A stretch of DNA of 64,000 nucleotides from Alentia gelatinosa. Lineage: Eukaryota; Annelida; Polychaeta; Phyllodocida; Polynoidae. Shown one piece after another: positions 53,560 to 64,000 of this stretch. Each line of letters starts with the position of its first letter. Position 1 is the stretch's first letter. Below the pieces are notes generated by a model. The model saw only the letters and a list, made by a program, of their open reading frames with translations. It searched no databases and was not told the origin of the DNA. The DNA lies in contig OX465584.1 of assembly GCA_950022655.1 (NCBI GenBank), forward strand, positions 49,272,723 through 49,336,722, read 5' to 3'. Both the position numbers and the translations under genes were made by a program.

Positions 53560-54620
53560 TGTTTGTTTATGTTCGGTTGACTGGTTGCCATGTAGCAACC
53601 TTGTTTCGGCGCACCGGGTTCACAGAAACACAGCTGTATATCCGAGCTTTCAGGGCTTCTTTTTTATAATCAGCTCCCCATATGTCTTCTTCAATGGTTC
53701 ATAATCCAATAGTTTGATCGAGGAAGATTGGTTTCAACAAATAACTTGTTTTTGATCACATAATCACGGAGCTCTCTGCACTCTCCGACTCACTCGCGTG
53801 ACGTCATAATGCCCCCATAAATCCAAATAATGGTGGCTTTATAACATATTATAAAAACCCCAAAGTACTGACCAATTAAGTTTTGAAATGACTCCCAGAT
53901 GAAAAATGCTTTGATAAATGACAAAAGATATTTCTTTAAATGTGGTGTCCCCTATGTGCAGAAGCTGGCATTATTATATTCCTTCCCCATCTAGAGTAGA
54001 GAAAAGGGAATTGTAAGTTGTGTCTAAATGACATCATTAGTTAAATTAACAAATAAATGATGAAATATAGTTGAACCATTTAAAGATATGTGCCTTTCGA
54101 TGATATAAAATGAAAATGTTTAATATAGGTTTGGGTAGGTGGAAAATTTCTATCGACACATGTGTGTGGAAGTTTGGGGACCATCCATAAAGTACGTACG
54201 CAGATTTTCCTTGACAATTGACCCCCCACCCCCCTGTTGCACAGCATACGCTTCTCATGGACCCCCCTTCATGCTTATGTACATTTTCTGGACCCCCCCC
54301 CCGCTTTCCAACACCTAAAACACCTTTTCCTCAGTCTCTGACAAGTTTCCCCCAGTACAGCAGCAGGGTGTGCACTTTGGCTTGTCCCAAAAACTTTGAG
54401 TTTCTTGAAAAATGGCAGATTGTATTCTTATAGAATGGGTACATCTCTCTCACCAAAATACCCCTATGAATTTTAAACTTGTCTGTAATCAAAATCTCAT
54501 GAGATTCCGTAATTTGTGAATGGAATTTGCTGTAGACAATTACCCATATCACTCTTAAATCCCCACCAGTCAGACCAGGAGTACATCAATCCCAATCTCA
54601 CAACAGTCTAGCAAGTCTGA
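53560..54620. other. probable element 5' leader, then repeat remnants
   Basis: 53,560-53,800 is probably the 5' UTR of the LINE. 53,865-53,965 matches 9,830-9,935 (the right half of the dispersed repeat). 54,185-54,310 has C-runs and the word CCATAAAGTACGTACGCAG, typical of a common invertebrate MITE end; a similar phrase recurs at 60,605-60,680. No gene. Confidence 0.5.
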
Positions 54621-54785
54621 CAACCATACTGCTCCTCAAATATACTGCCCCTCACCCATACATTCCCTCAACTCCACTTTCACCCCTCAACCAGATTGCC
54701 CCTTAACCATACCGCCCCTCACCAGAATTGCTCCTGAATCATATTGCCCCTCCACCATACTGGCCCTCAACCATACTGTCCCACC
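54620..54785 (+). repeat. minisatellite flank, degenerate 16-bp-type units
   Basis: CATACTGCCCCTC-like words recur irregularly and mark the left edge of the minisatellite field, before the inserted LINE. Confidence 0.6.
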
Positions 54786-56245
54786 ACACAGGGAGGCTTC
54801 CGTAAATTTCACTCAACCATCTCCACCACTGCAGACCTCACAGACTATATCTTACCCTAGCCATCTTTATAGATCTATCGAAAGCTTTAGATACGGTAAA
54901 CCATAATATCCTCTATCAAAAAATACTCAATTTTGGCATCTCACCCCATCTTTCTGACTGGTTAAAAGACTATCTCACAAACAGGAAACAACAAACTATG
55001 GCTAATAACCACCTTTCAAACCAAACCAACATTTCACACGGAGTTCCCAAAGGGTCAATTCTTGGCCCTTTACTCTTTCTCATGTACGTTAATAATTTAA
55101 ACAACACTGTTAAACATAGCGAAATCCAATTATACGCTGATGACACAGTATTATATCTGGGAGGCGATAATCTAGAAACAGTAACTTATGACCTACAAGA
55201 AGATCTCACAGCAATTACTGACTGGTGTGCTAATAACAAATTGTCTATAAATGCTTCAATGACCAAATTGATGGTTTTTGGCACCAAAAACCGACTAAAA
55301 AATGTCCCAAGCCCCATTTTTCATCTGAATGACACCAACCTTGTAACCACCAATGAATATGACTACTTGCTATCTCCCGAGCAACTCATAAAATTAATCT
55401 GCTTCGTTACATAAGGAAATTTTTGTCTGCCAAACAATCTGCATCACTGTACAAGACCAAAGTTCTACCATATCTAGAGTATGGAGATACACTATATAGC
55501 AACTCGGCTATGAAGTTACAAGACAAAATCCAGAAATGTCAAAACAGAGGCCTAAGGGCCTGCTGTAATGAGGCGCGTCGTATCTCAAACAACTATACAC
55601 ATACACTATGTAATATTAACAAACTTGAAGAAAGGCACCGTGCCAACCATGCTAGCTTTTAACCGTTCGAAAAAACTTAGATACCTAAACACCGACATTA
55701 GGCCAACCCGGCTGCACGATGCACCAGTATTATAAACACTCGACTGCATCAAATCAAATAGTTATACCCGCTCAGTTGAGATGACAAGCAGTACAGCTTG
55801 GAATGTCTTACCCGTGTCAGAAAGAAACATTGTTTCCAAAGACACTTTCGGATTACTACTTAAGCATCAGTTGAAACAACAGCGATTGATTTATGATTGT
55901 TAGCTCCTAGATATTAAACGCAGGCAATGTGGTGTTGGCCTGGTTGTATTTTTCTTTTATAACGTTATTCCCAATATAGTCCAGTTGTATAATAAGAACT
56001 CATATATTGATGTAAGTATTACTTTTTGTTTTATATAGCGTTGATAATATAACTATCACGTAAATACAAATTTTGTCATATCCCATTGTACCTATATCTT
56101 ACATAACTATTTCACTGCCACCTGTAAGCCTAGTCACTAGGCTAAGGCTGTCTGACCAATAACTGGAGCCGTTGGAAGATGGGCCCTGTTGCTCAAACGT
56201 TACTCCAGTATAAATAAAAGCTTTAAAAAAAACTAAAAAACACTG
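54785..56245 (+). pseudogene. 5'-truncated LINE (RT) inserted in the minisatellite
   Basis: Plus strand. Begins inside RT with GGFRKFHST, then IFIDLSKALDTVNHNIL, HGVPKGSILGPLLFLMYVNN, LYADDTVLYLGG (intact YADD), KLSINASMTKLMVFGTKNRL, then a frameshift at about 55,370, and the thumb SLYKTKVLPYLEYGDTLYSN and KIQKCQNRGLRACC. The last part of the RT is decayed; an A-rich tail (AATAAAAGCTTTAAAAAAAA) ends at about 56,245, where minisatellite resumes. A typical target-primed 5' truncation; a different lineage from the NADAR-carrying LINE. Confidence 0.85.
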
Positions 56246-56249
56246 CCAC

Positions 56250-56660
56250 TCCTAGATACTGCCCCTCTATTATACTGTCCCTCTAACATACTGCCCCTCT
56301 ACTATACTGTCCCTCTAACATACTGCCCCTCCACCATACTGCCCCTCCACCATACTACCCCTCCACCATACTACCCCTCCACCATACTGCCACTTCACCA
56401 TACTTCCCCTCTGCAGTACTATCCCTCCACCATACTGCTCCTCTACCATACTGCCCCTTAACTATACTGTCCATCGACCATACTGCCCCCCTACCACACT
56501 GGCTCTCAACCACACTGTCCCTCCACCATACTGCCCCTCCACCATTCTGCCCCTCTACCATACTGCCCCTTCACCATACTCCCCCTCTGCAGTAATGTCC
56601 CTCCACCAAACTGCCCCTCCACTATACTCCACCATACTGGCCTTCAACCACCGACCACCC
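56250..56660 (+). repeat. 16-bp minisatellite, block 1
   Basis: Units of the form CATACTGCCCCTCCAC, with variants at positions for CTCTAC, CTTCAC, and TGTCCCT. Block 1 ends in a poly-C stretch near 56,660-56,680. The long open frames are composition artefacts. Confidence 0.9.
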
Positions 56661-56739
56661 ACCCCCCCCCCCCCCCGCACTATTTTGCCAGCCCAGAAAG
56701 TCAGCAGCTTCAAATTTTACTCAAACAAGTCTAAAACCA

Positions 56740-56950
56740 GTCTTGACTTTTCAGCATAGAAAAATGTCAAACCTTTTTAGCGTGCAACAATGGCTGAGCG
56801 TCGACTTTTCAATATGGAAAAATGTCAAAGTATGACTTCTTAGCGTGCAATGATGGCTAAGCTCTGACTTTTCACCAAGGAAAAGTGTCAAAGTCTGACT
56901 TTTTAGCATGAAATGAAGGCTAAGACCTGACTTTTCGCATGTTTCGGTAA
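56740..56950 (+). repeat. 63-bp tandem repeat, 3 to 4 units
   Basis: TTAGC(G/A)TG(C/A)AA occurs near 56,777, 56,840 and 56,903, each unit containing GACTTTTCA(C/A)(C/T)A and GGAAAAATGTCAAA-like phrases. It interrupts the 16-bp minisatellite. Confidence 0.75.
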
Positions 56951-57049
56951 ATCCAGTGGAACAGGAAGGTATCGAAGTCATACCAAGAAAAAAGTCAGCA
57001 ATTTTTACAGTTTGCCCCCCCCCCCCACCTTTTAAAATGCTCTGATGCC

Positions 57050-57965
57050 CCTGGTTTACTGCCCCTCTACCATACTGCCCCTTCACCATACTGCCCCTCT
57101 ACCATACTACACCTCCACCATACTGCTCCTCCGCCATACTGCCGCTCTTCAATCCTGTCTCCACCATACTGCCCCTTTACAATACTGTCCCTCCATCATA
57201 CTGCCCCTCAACTGTACTGCCCCTCACTTATACTTTCGATCAACCACCATACTGCCCCTCAGCAATACTGCCCCTCCACCTTGCTGCCCCTCCACCAGAC
57301 TCTCCCTTCCACCATACTGCCCCTCTACCATACTCCCTCTCTACTATACTGCCCCTCCACCATACTGCCCCTCCATCATACTGCCCCTCCATCATACTGC
57401 CCCTCTACCATACAGTCCCTCTACCATACTGCCCTTTCACTATACTGGCCCTCTACCATACTGCCCTTTCACCATACTTCAGCAATACTGTCTCTCAACC
57501 TTACTGCCCTTACACCACACTCCCCTCCACCATACTGCCTCTCAACCTACTGCCCCTCTACCAAACTTCTCCTCCACCATACTGTCCCACCGCCATACTG
57601 CTCCTCCACAATGCTGTCCCTTCACCATACTGCCCCTCCACCATACTGCCCCTCAATTGTACCGCCTCTCACCTATGCTTTCGTTCAACTACGATACTGC
57701 CCCCTCACCATACTGCCTCCCAGCCTTCTGCCCCTCTATCATACTTCCCCTCTACCATACTGCCCTTCCGCTATACTGCCCCTCTACAATGCTGTCCCTC
57801 CACCATAGTGCCCCTCTACAATACTGCCCCTCCACCATACTGCCCCTTTACCTTACTGTCCCTCCATCATACTGCCCCTAATCCATATTGCCCTTAAATC
57901 ACACTGCCCCTGAACCTCACTGCCCTCAACCATACTGGCCATAAACCATACTGGCCCTCACGTCA
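57050..57965 (+). repeat. 16-bp minisatellite, block 2
   Basis: Same unit as block 1, more diverged at both ends. A small reverse-strand run (GGGGCAGTATGGTT) follows at about 58,055-58,090, so the array contains an inversion. Confidence 0.9.
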
Positions 57966-58089
57966 CTGGATGGTGAGGAGCAGCATGGTCAAGGGGTGGT
58001 ATGATTGTGAGGCAGTATAGTTAGGAGCAGCAGTATGGTTGAACGACAATGTGTTTAAGGGGCAGTATGGTTCAGGGGCAGTATGGTTT

Positions 58090-58590
58090 AAGGCTCTGTT
58101 CCATATAGCCGATTTTACTCACGATCTTGTACTGGAGTGGGGCTGGGGTGGGACTTGACTGGTACTGGAGCCTAACTGGTGTGTGTCCGCTGACTCCCGG
58201 CTGAAGGTGGTCTGGGCCTAGTCTGTACATAGACTGGTAGTATGTTCCATATAGCCGACATGGTCCAGTCACCATCCGCTCCTAAGTGGTAAGGCAGCGG
58301 GTGAATAGACTGGTGTGCTCATCCACTAGTAGTAACACGCTTCCACTGCATAACAACCAACCCCCTCCCAACTCCCTCCAGCTCATGCTCACAACCTTCC
58401 ACCCGATGTAGGTCATACCCTCCTCCAGTGACACCCCCGATGCAGTCGATTGCTTAAAATAGACCTGACTGAGCTCTTTGTTGCCTTGATGTTTCCCGCG
58501 CATCGGGACATTTCCCCGCGCATCTCCCGTCCCAGGACAAGTAGACTTGCAGTCAGTCAGAGAGGGTCAGAGAGGGTTACTCATTGTGTC
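58090..58590. other. non-coding spacer with a MITE-like direct repeat
   Basis: GTTCCATATAGCCGA occurs at about 58,099 and 58,242, 143 bp apart, probably the two ends of a small element. No coding capacity is supported. Confidence 0.4.
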
Positions 58591-58593
58591 ACT

Positions 58594-58690
58594 AAGTATG
58601 TGTCATTTAGTGTGTGTCACTTAGTGTGTGTCACTTAGTGTGTGTCACCTAGTATATGTCACTTAGTGTGTGTCACTAGGTGTGTGCCAC
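58594..58690 (+). repeat. 14-bp tandem repeat, about 7 units
   Basis: Unit GTGTGTCACTTAGT with minor variants, immediately before minisatellite block 3. Confidence 0.85.
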
Positions 58691-59446
58691 CATACTGCCT
58701 CTCCACCATACTGCCCTTCTACTACACTGCCCCTCCACAATACTGCCCCTCTATCATACTGCCCCTCCACCATACTGCCCCTCTCCCATACTGCCCCTCT
58801 CCCATACTGCCCCTCTACTATACTGTCCCTCCGCCATACTGCCCCTCTACTATATTGCCCCTCCACCATACTGCTCCTCCACCATGCTGCCCCTCCACCA
58901 TACTGCCCCTCCACCAAGCTGCCCCTCTACCATACTTTCTCTCAACCATACTGCCCCTCTACCATACCTTCCTTTAACCATACTGCCCCTCCAACATGCT
59001 GCCCCTCCACTATACTGCCCCTTTCCCACACTGCCCCTCCACCATACTGCCCCTCTACTACACTGCCCCTCCACCATACTGGCCCTCTCCCATACTGCCC
59101 CTCTTCTACACTGCCCCTCTACTACACTGCCCCTCCACCATACTGCCCCTCCACCATACAGTCCCTCCACCATACTGCCCCTCTCCAATACTGTCCTCTA
59201 CTACCCTGCCCCTCCACCATACTGTGCCTCAACCATACTGCCTCTTTCCCACACTGTCCCTCCACCATACTGCCCCTCGACTATACTGTCCCTCCACCAT
59301 ACTGCCTCTCCACCATACTGCCCTTCTACTACACTGCCCCTCCACAATACTGCCCCTCTATCATACTGCCTCTCTACTATATTGCCCCTCCACTATACTG
59401 CCCCTCTGGAGGCCATGCTGCCCCTTCACCATACTGCCCCTCTGGG
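58690..59446 (+). repeat. 16-bp minisatellite, block 3 (most regular)
   Basis: About 47 units of CATACTGCCCCTCCAC-type sequence in good register. Open in all three plus frames because 16 is not a multiple of 3 and the unit lacks stops; the encoded 'repeat proteins' are not real. Confidence 0.92.
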
Positions 59447-59984
59447 AGGACTGGTGAGTGAGGACTGTTGAGTGAGTACTGGTGAGTGAGTACTGGTGAG
59501 TGGGGCCTGGTGAGTGAGGACTGGTGAGTGAGTACTGGTGAGTGAGGACTGGTGAGTGAGTACTAGTGATCGGGGCCTGGTGAATGAGGACTGATGAGTG
59601 AGGACTGGTGAGTGAGCACTGGTGAGTGGGGCCTGGTGAGTGAGTACTGGTGAGTGGGGCCTGGTGAGTGAGGACTGGTGAGTGAGGACTGGTGAGTGGG
59701 GCCTGGTGAGTGAGGACTGGTGAGTGAGGACTGGTGAGTGAGGACTGGTAAGTGAGTACTGGTGAGTGGGGCCTGGTGAGTGAAGACTGGTGAGTGAGGA
59801 CTGGTGAGTGAGGACTGGTGAGTGAGGACTGGTGAGTGAGTACTGGTGAGTGAGGACTGGTGAGTGAGGACTGGTGAGTGAGTACTGGTGAGTGAGTACT
59901 GGTGAGTGAGTACTGGTGAGTGAGTACTGGTGAGTGGGGCCTGGTGAGTGGGGCCTGGTGAGTGAGGACTGGTGAGTGAGGACT
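59447..59984 (+). repeat. 14-bp minisatellite, about 38 units of three types
   Basis: Units GGTGAGTGAGGACT, GGTGAGTGAGTACT and GGTGAGTGGGGCCT follow in mixed order with few other changes. It abuts block 3 of the 16-bp array directly. Confidence 0.95.
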
Positions 59985-60289
59985 GCAGCTGGTTGGCCAG
60001 GAAATATCTGTTTTTCCAGACTTACACTGGAGTACATCTGGACTGGGATATACATGTGTTGGTGTTGAGGTTGATAGGGTGTTGCGCCATAAGTCGGAGC
60101 AATGGATGAGAGGGCCAGATGGCGCGAAAGATATGCCACGCAACGCCCCTCAGTGACACCGGCGATTAAGTCACAACACACCGCACACAGAGGCCAGTAC
60201 CGCTGCAGTCAAAGGGGACGGGGCTGGTCACCATCTGGACCCCCCACCCAGATGGGCCGACGCACTACAGAGACACTATATGGAACTAG

Positions 60290-60470
60290 GCCTTAAGGGG
60301 TAGTATAGCTTCGGGACAGTGTAGTTAGGGGTAGTATTGTTTGATGCAATTCGATTCAGGGACAGTATTGAGGAGGACCAGTAAGGTTGACGGACAGTTT
60401 CTTTGAGGGACAGTAAAATGATAACCAATATAGTGAGAGGCAGTATGGCGAGGGGTAATATGATTCAATA
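60290..60470 (-). repeat. degenerate 16-bp minisatellite, inverted
   Basis: Words such as GGGGTAGTAT, GGGACAGT(A/G)T and GAGGCAGTATGG recur, the reverse complement of the main unit. Marks the right edge of the field. Confidence 0.6.
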
Positions 60471-60479
60471 TGCCTACTA

Positions 60480-61085
60480 TCCACAAAATTACTTAGAAAC
60501 CTGCTCCCCCCCAACAACCTACCCATCTACCAATATATAAGCACACTTAACCACACACACACCTAAACAGACACATACACACTTATACAGGACATTTTCA
60601 TTGAAATTGCGTATGCATGCGTATGGGAAATCCAGTCTTCAACCCCCCCTCTCCCCCTTGTACGCTTTTGTACGCATTTGGTCTAGATTTTCCATATAAT
60701 GATTGACCAACACGACACATTTCATGCAGTAGACTCTCTAATGGTTTTTTTGAGAATTTACTCTTCTTCTAGTCGCCATGTCACGCAGAATTGCCATACA
60801 AATGTCCAGTTAGTACCTGGCAGCTATGGTCATAGAAAAACCTTGTTATGGTTGCCATGGGAACAATTTAATGACTTCAGAAAATGCTGTGTGTTATTGC
60901 CAAATTTATCAATTTGCATGTGTCAATCATATTCTATGGCGCCGTGTGGCGCTTGGAGGTAGGACTGCCAACCATAAAAGTAAGTGACCTCTCGCTGTTA
61001 ATGCCACATGGCTGCCACTTTACACGAGAGGGTCAACCCTCTCACACTGATCATTACAACAATTTCAAATCACATTTTATCCAAT
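60480..61085. other. non-coding, nothing recognised except a MITE-like phrase
   Basis: GTACGCTTTTGTACGCATTT near 60,660 and ATGCATGCGTATGGGAAATC near 60,612 resemble the MITE end at 54.19 kb. Open frames at 60.70-61.18 kb show no domain. Confidence 0.35.
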
Positions 61086-61088
61086 ATC

Positions 61089-62080
61089 ATTTTTTTTTAA
61101 TTTTTTTTTTATTGACTACGGTTCTCACCGAGGTGAGATCTTCCACCGAGCATAAGTTGTACACGGAATCTCATAACAAATAGTTATCATTTTTAACCGA
61201 CCCTTGAATACAAAGTGGGAAAGGTTATGATAGAGGTATTAAGGTAGAAAATACAGTATCTAAATATAACATCCTAAGAATACATTCAATCTCCTTGACT
61301 TTTCATTTCCAATCATATACCGAGAACATGGTTTTAATTTCCTTTTTAAACTCTTTAGTAGTTGTTAACGTTTGTGTGATACTCGGTAATTTATCCCATA
61401 ATACATTTCCCCGATACATTGGTGATCTATAATAAGTACTACTATTAATTCTTTCTTTATTAAATCTTATGTGGTGTTTACTTCGGGTAATGCGTTCTCG
61501 TATGTCAATATTATTTATGTTGATAGATTGCTTATACATTAAATTTAATACCTGCATATTTCTTCTCGCATCTAAAAAATCGATATTATTTATTTTATGT
61601 AAGTTTTCGATATTTTGTATCATGGCTTATATTTTTTAAATGATGTGTTAAGTTCATTACAGTGTCAAGTGTGACACCTAAATAATTGTATTTATTTACC
61701 ATACCTAATTCTTTCCCATTACAGCTTAACTTAAGAGGATTCAATAATTTTAATCTACAATTAGAACAAAACCACATACTTTTTGTCTTTTTTGTATTAA
61801 TCGTCATTCCATTAGTATTGCACCATGTTGTAACCTTATTTAGACTATCTTGCAAATTATATATTATTTCATTTTCATTCTTTCCTATACTGTAAATTAC
61901 CAAATCATCCGCATATTGCATATGACTGCTTAAATAAACTTCATCACACATATTATTAATAAATAGATTAAATAAAATCGGCCCTAAAACTGAACCCTGG
62001 GGGACTCCATAATCATTTCTTTTTAACTTTGACATACTTAAGAAAAGAAAACATGCTCCGAACAACTTTATATACATGAT
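61089..62080 (-). pseudogene. 5'-truncated LINE (RT) with internal deletion
   Basis: The minus strand starts at YGVPQGSVLGPILFNLFINN, then MQYADDLVIYSIGKNENEII (intact YADD), MTINTKKTKSMWFCSNCRLK and YNYLGVTLDTVMNLTHHLKN. The thumb is deleted and the frame shifts; a second frame (61,623-61,303) reads ARRNMQVLNLMYKQSI, ERITRSKHHIRF and SPMYRGNVLWDKLPSI. A-rich on the minus strand (T-runs at 61,090-61,112) marks the 3' tail. A third LINE lineage in the window. Confidence 0.85.
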
Positions 62081-62204
62081 TTAACTATGTATCGATTTTT
62101 ATAATTCAATAGTGCTCTATTTTTTCTGATAACTATTATAATATTCAAAGTATGAACTGCGGTCACTGCACCACTCTATCCCACTCTATTGGGTAGTGGT
62201 GTAA

Positions 62205-62345
62205 ATACAACAGAATCGGGCATATATGAATCAGGCGTATATATGAATCAGGCGCCTACAGATGAGGCGTATTCACACGGGGAATAGGACGACTTTGTAT
62301 ACGCAAAAGCATACCTATATACGGCGTTCGCATATATATGTAGTG
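62205..62345 (-). mobile_element. AT-rich MITE, copy 2
   Basis: Reverse complement of 24,640-24,790: CAACAGAATC, GAATCAGGCGCCTAC, GATGAGGCGTATTCACACGG, GGAATAGGACGAC, AAAAGCATACCTATATA. Confidence 0.65.
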
Positions 62346-63594
62346 GAGTGTCATATATTTATCTTGTTTTTTGTCTATTCATCTATTTATCACTGCCCAC
62401 CCTCCTTACATTTCAATACATTATTGGCAGTCCTGGCATTTTTTATATTTCATCAAATATTACTTATCTTCATTTCAATACGTCTTATCAATAAATCATT
62501 AATTCAATTGCCTTATCAATACTACTACTGTTTTACCACAATTATTTTATCAATATTATCACAACCAAATATTCAAACCTACATTGATCATTTTATTGTT
62601 ATTCACCTTTTATCACCCATTTATCATTTTAATAGTAGTAATAGTAAATGTTATATATCCTAGTTCCCACGTCATCATCGGGTGGTGGTAAGCAATCTAT
62701 TTCGCTTGCGGTCGCCTTCACTACAGTTCAGGGTTCTCGGGTTGTCTGCCCTGGTCAGGGTAGGCAGAAATTAATGTCTGTTGGGCAAAGATTGGGAATA
62801 TTTGCGGTCTCCCCAGTTTCCATAGTCTTGATCATAGCAAAAGTAGCAAAATACCTACCTTGGTTAGATGTTTCAGGTATCAGATAGGTCCTTACATAAA
62901 GTTATAGACCACTGCGATGTTGAAAGATCATGTATACACACTTTGAAACAGCTCACCCCGGGAGCAGAACAAACATGTCCTGACAACTCAGCCTTCTAAA
63001 GATACTATATAATCAATCTCTATAGTTGTATAGGTTTCTCACCTGGGATCTTCATGAACAACATATATCACAGCACAAAGAGTTGCACAAATGTTAATAA
63101 CATGGTACAGATAAATTACACTGACAGTAATACAAAACAGCCTATACAATAATGCATGTTCAGGCAATGCACCATGTTTGAATATCTTGTATGGCTGTTG
63201 TGAGTATCATGGTCTTGATGATTTATTGATCTTTCGTCCTGATGGTTATGTGGCCCAGTAGTGATATTATGCTATTTAGGTTAAGTGTAGATATCTGGCG
63301 TTGATAATAACCTTTTGATAGAAGTATTAAAGGGTTTCCTTGTTTCAATTAGTTGTGTTTCTATTGGCAAGCTATCTTAAAGAATCATGCCTTCGTGGAG
63401 CAGGCCTTGTTTAATTTCTTCTGATTTAGCACATTTTACTTTCAATTCTAATTTTCCACCAGATCTTGTATTCAGATTATTGGCTGCTAGAGTGTTTGCA
63501 ATATCCTGTGCCCACCAGTGCATCATATTCAGGAGATTTGTAGTGCGTCTATATGCATTACTAAGAACGACTTCATGATAAAAGAATTCAAATC
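62346..63594. other. non-coding, nothing recognised
   Basis: T-rich then mixed DNA with no supported gene; short open frames lack domain patterns. Confidence 0.35.
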
Positions 63595-63824
63595 GTTAAC
63601 TAAAAAAGTCCTACTGGAGAAAATCCAAAGGTAGTGTTACATATATACATTGTATGGGCTGAAGATTTCCTCAACCCTTCTTACTGATTGTTCCGCTTGT
63701 CATTATCTTTCCTATACTTATTAATGTTAACTAAAAAAGTCCTACTGGAGAAAATCCGAAGGTAGTGCTATATATAATCATTGTATGGGCTGAAGATTTC
63801 CTCAACCTTACTTACTGATTATTC
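63595..63824 (+). repeat. tandem duplication, 131-bp period
   Basis: GTTAACTAAAAAAGTCCTAC starts at 63,595 and again at 63,726, each followed by GGAGAAAATCC, GTATGGGCTGAAGATTTCCT and CTTACTGATT. About 98 bases of each unit match closely. Confidence 0.85.
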
Positions 63825-64000
63825 ATGTATTTGTGTGATGTTAGAACTGATTATGATATTGTGGTGGTCGCCGCCTGTCTAGCAGGTTGGATGACCCCAA
63901 TCCGGAACGCTAGTTCCAGGCAGGATCCCACCCTACGCACTTACGTAGGTTGGTTCGGTTTTCGGTTAGTTTGCACAGACCTATTCACACATAACACAAC

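Noticed and set aside
57045..59471. Long open frames (up to 278 residues) rich in Pro/Leu/Ser/Tyr/His
   Set aside because: They run across the 16-bp minisatellite, which lacks stops in several frames. Open frames appear on both strands and in all registers, so length means nothing here.
59361..60181. Two overlapping frames of 250-260 residues of 'LTHQSSLTSPHSPV' type
   Set aside because: Direct translation of the 14-bp minisatellite in several registers; no start context or domain.

Overview
This is metazoan nuclear DNA, most likely from a marine invertebrate. The evidence is a spliced gene with canonical GT-AG introns several kilobases long, AT-rich intergenic DNA, many non-LTR retrotransposons in all stages of decay, several MITE families, microsatellites and minisatellites, and interstitial TTAGGG-like tracts. 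There are no bacterial operons. I cannot fix the phylum from sequence alone.

Layout. 1-10.3 kb is mostly non-coding repeats: a CT microsatellite, a MITE, a dimeric satellite with an inverted arm, an LTR-like segment, a LINE 3' scrap and a pure (GAA)n tract. 10.3-24.3 kb holds the one convincing host gene, on the minus strand: four phase-0 coding exons of a DUF1647-like, probably type II membrane (Golgi) protein. Its introns carry a LINE fragment with a large palindrome, telomere-like repeats, a MADF/Myb-like transposon ORF and an unidentified broken coding remnant. 21.6 kb has a retroelement RNase H-like scrap just outside exon 2. 25.0-26.0 kb (+) is a retrotransposon ORF1 C-terminal domain fused to a NADAR domain. 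28.9-33.2 kb (-) is a degraded LINE with an SGNH-type esterase ORF, endonuclease and RT, broken by two clean later insertions. 36.2-45.4 kb (-) is a nest of two more degraded LINEs, one with the order NADAR, SGNH, endonuclease, RT. 47.0-53.6 kb (-) is a near-intact LINE: coiled-coil/RRM ORF1, NADAR, SGNH hydrolase, APE endonuclease, RT. 54.6-60.5 kb is a minisatellite field (16-bp and 14-bp units) with a 5'-truncated LINE inserted. 61.1-62.1 kb (-) is another LINE 3' fragment, and the remainder is MITEs and unrecognised DNA.

Main point. Three independent, diverged NADAR domains lie in 28 kb, each joined to retrotransposon ORF1 sequence, and two are followed by an SGNH hydrolase and then endonuclease/RT. 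SGNH-type esterases in CR1-like LINEs are known; a NADAR ADP-ribose-processing domain as a conserved LINE component is, as far as I can say, not a standard described architecture. NADAR proteins are known to remove ADP-ribose from guanine in nucleic acid in bacterial DarT-type systems, so a role protecting retrotransposon RNA or cDNA from host ADP-ribosylation is an attractive but untested inference.
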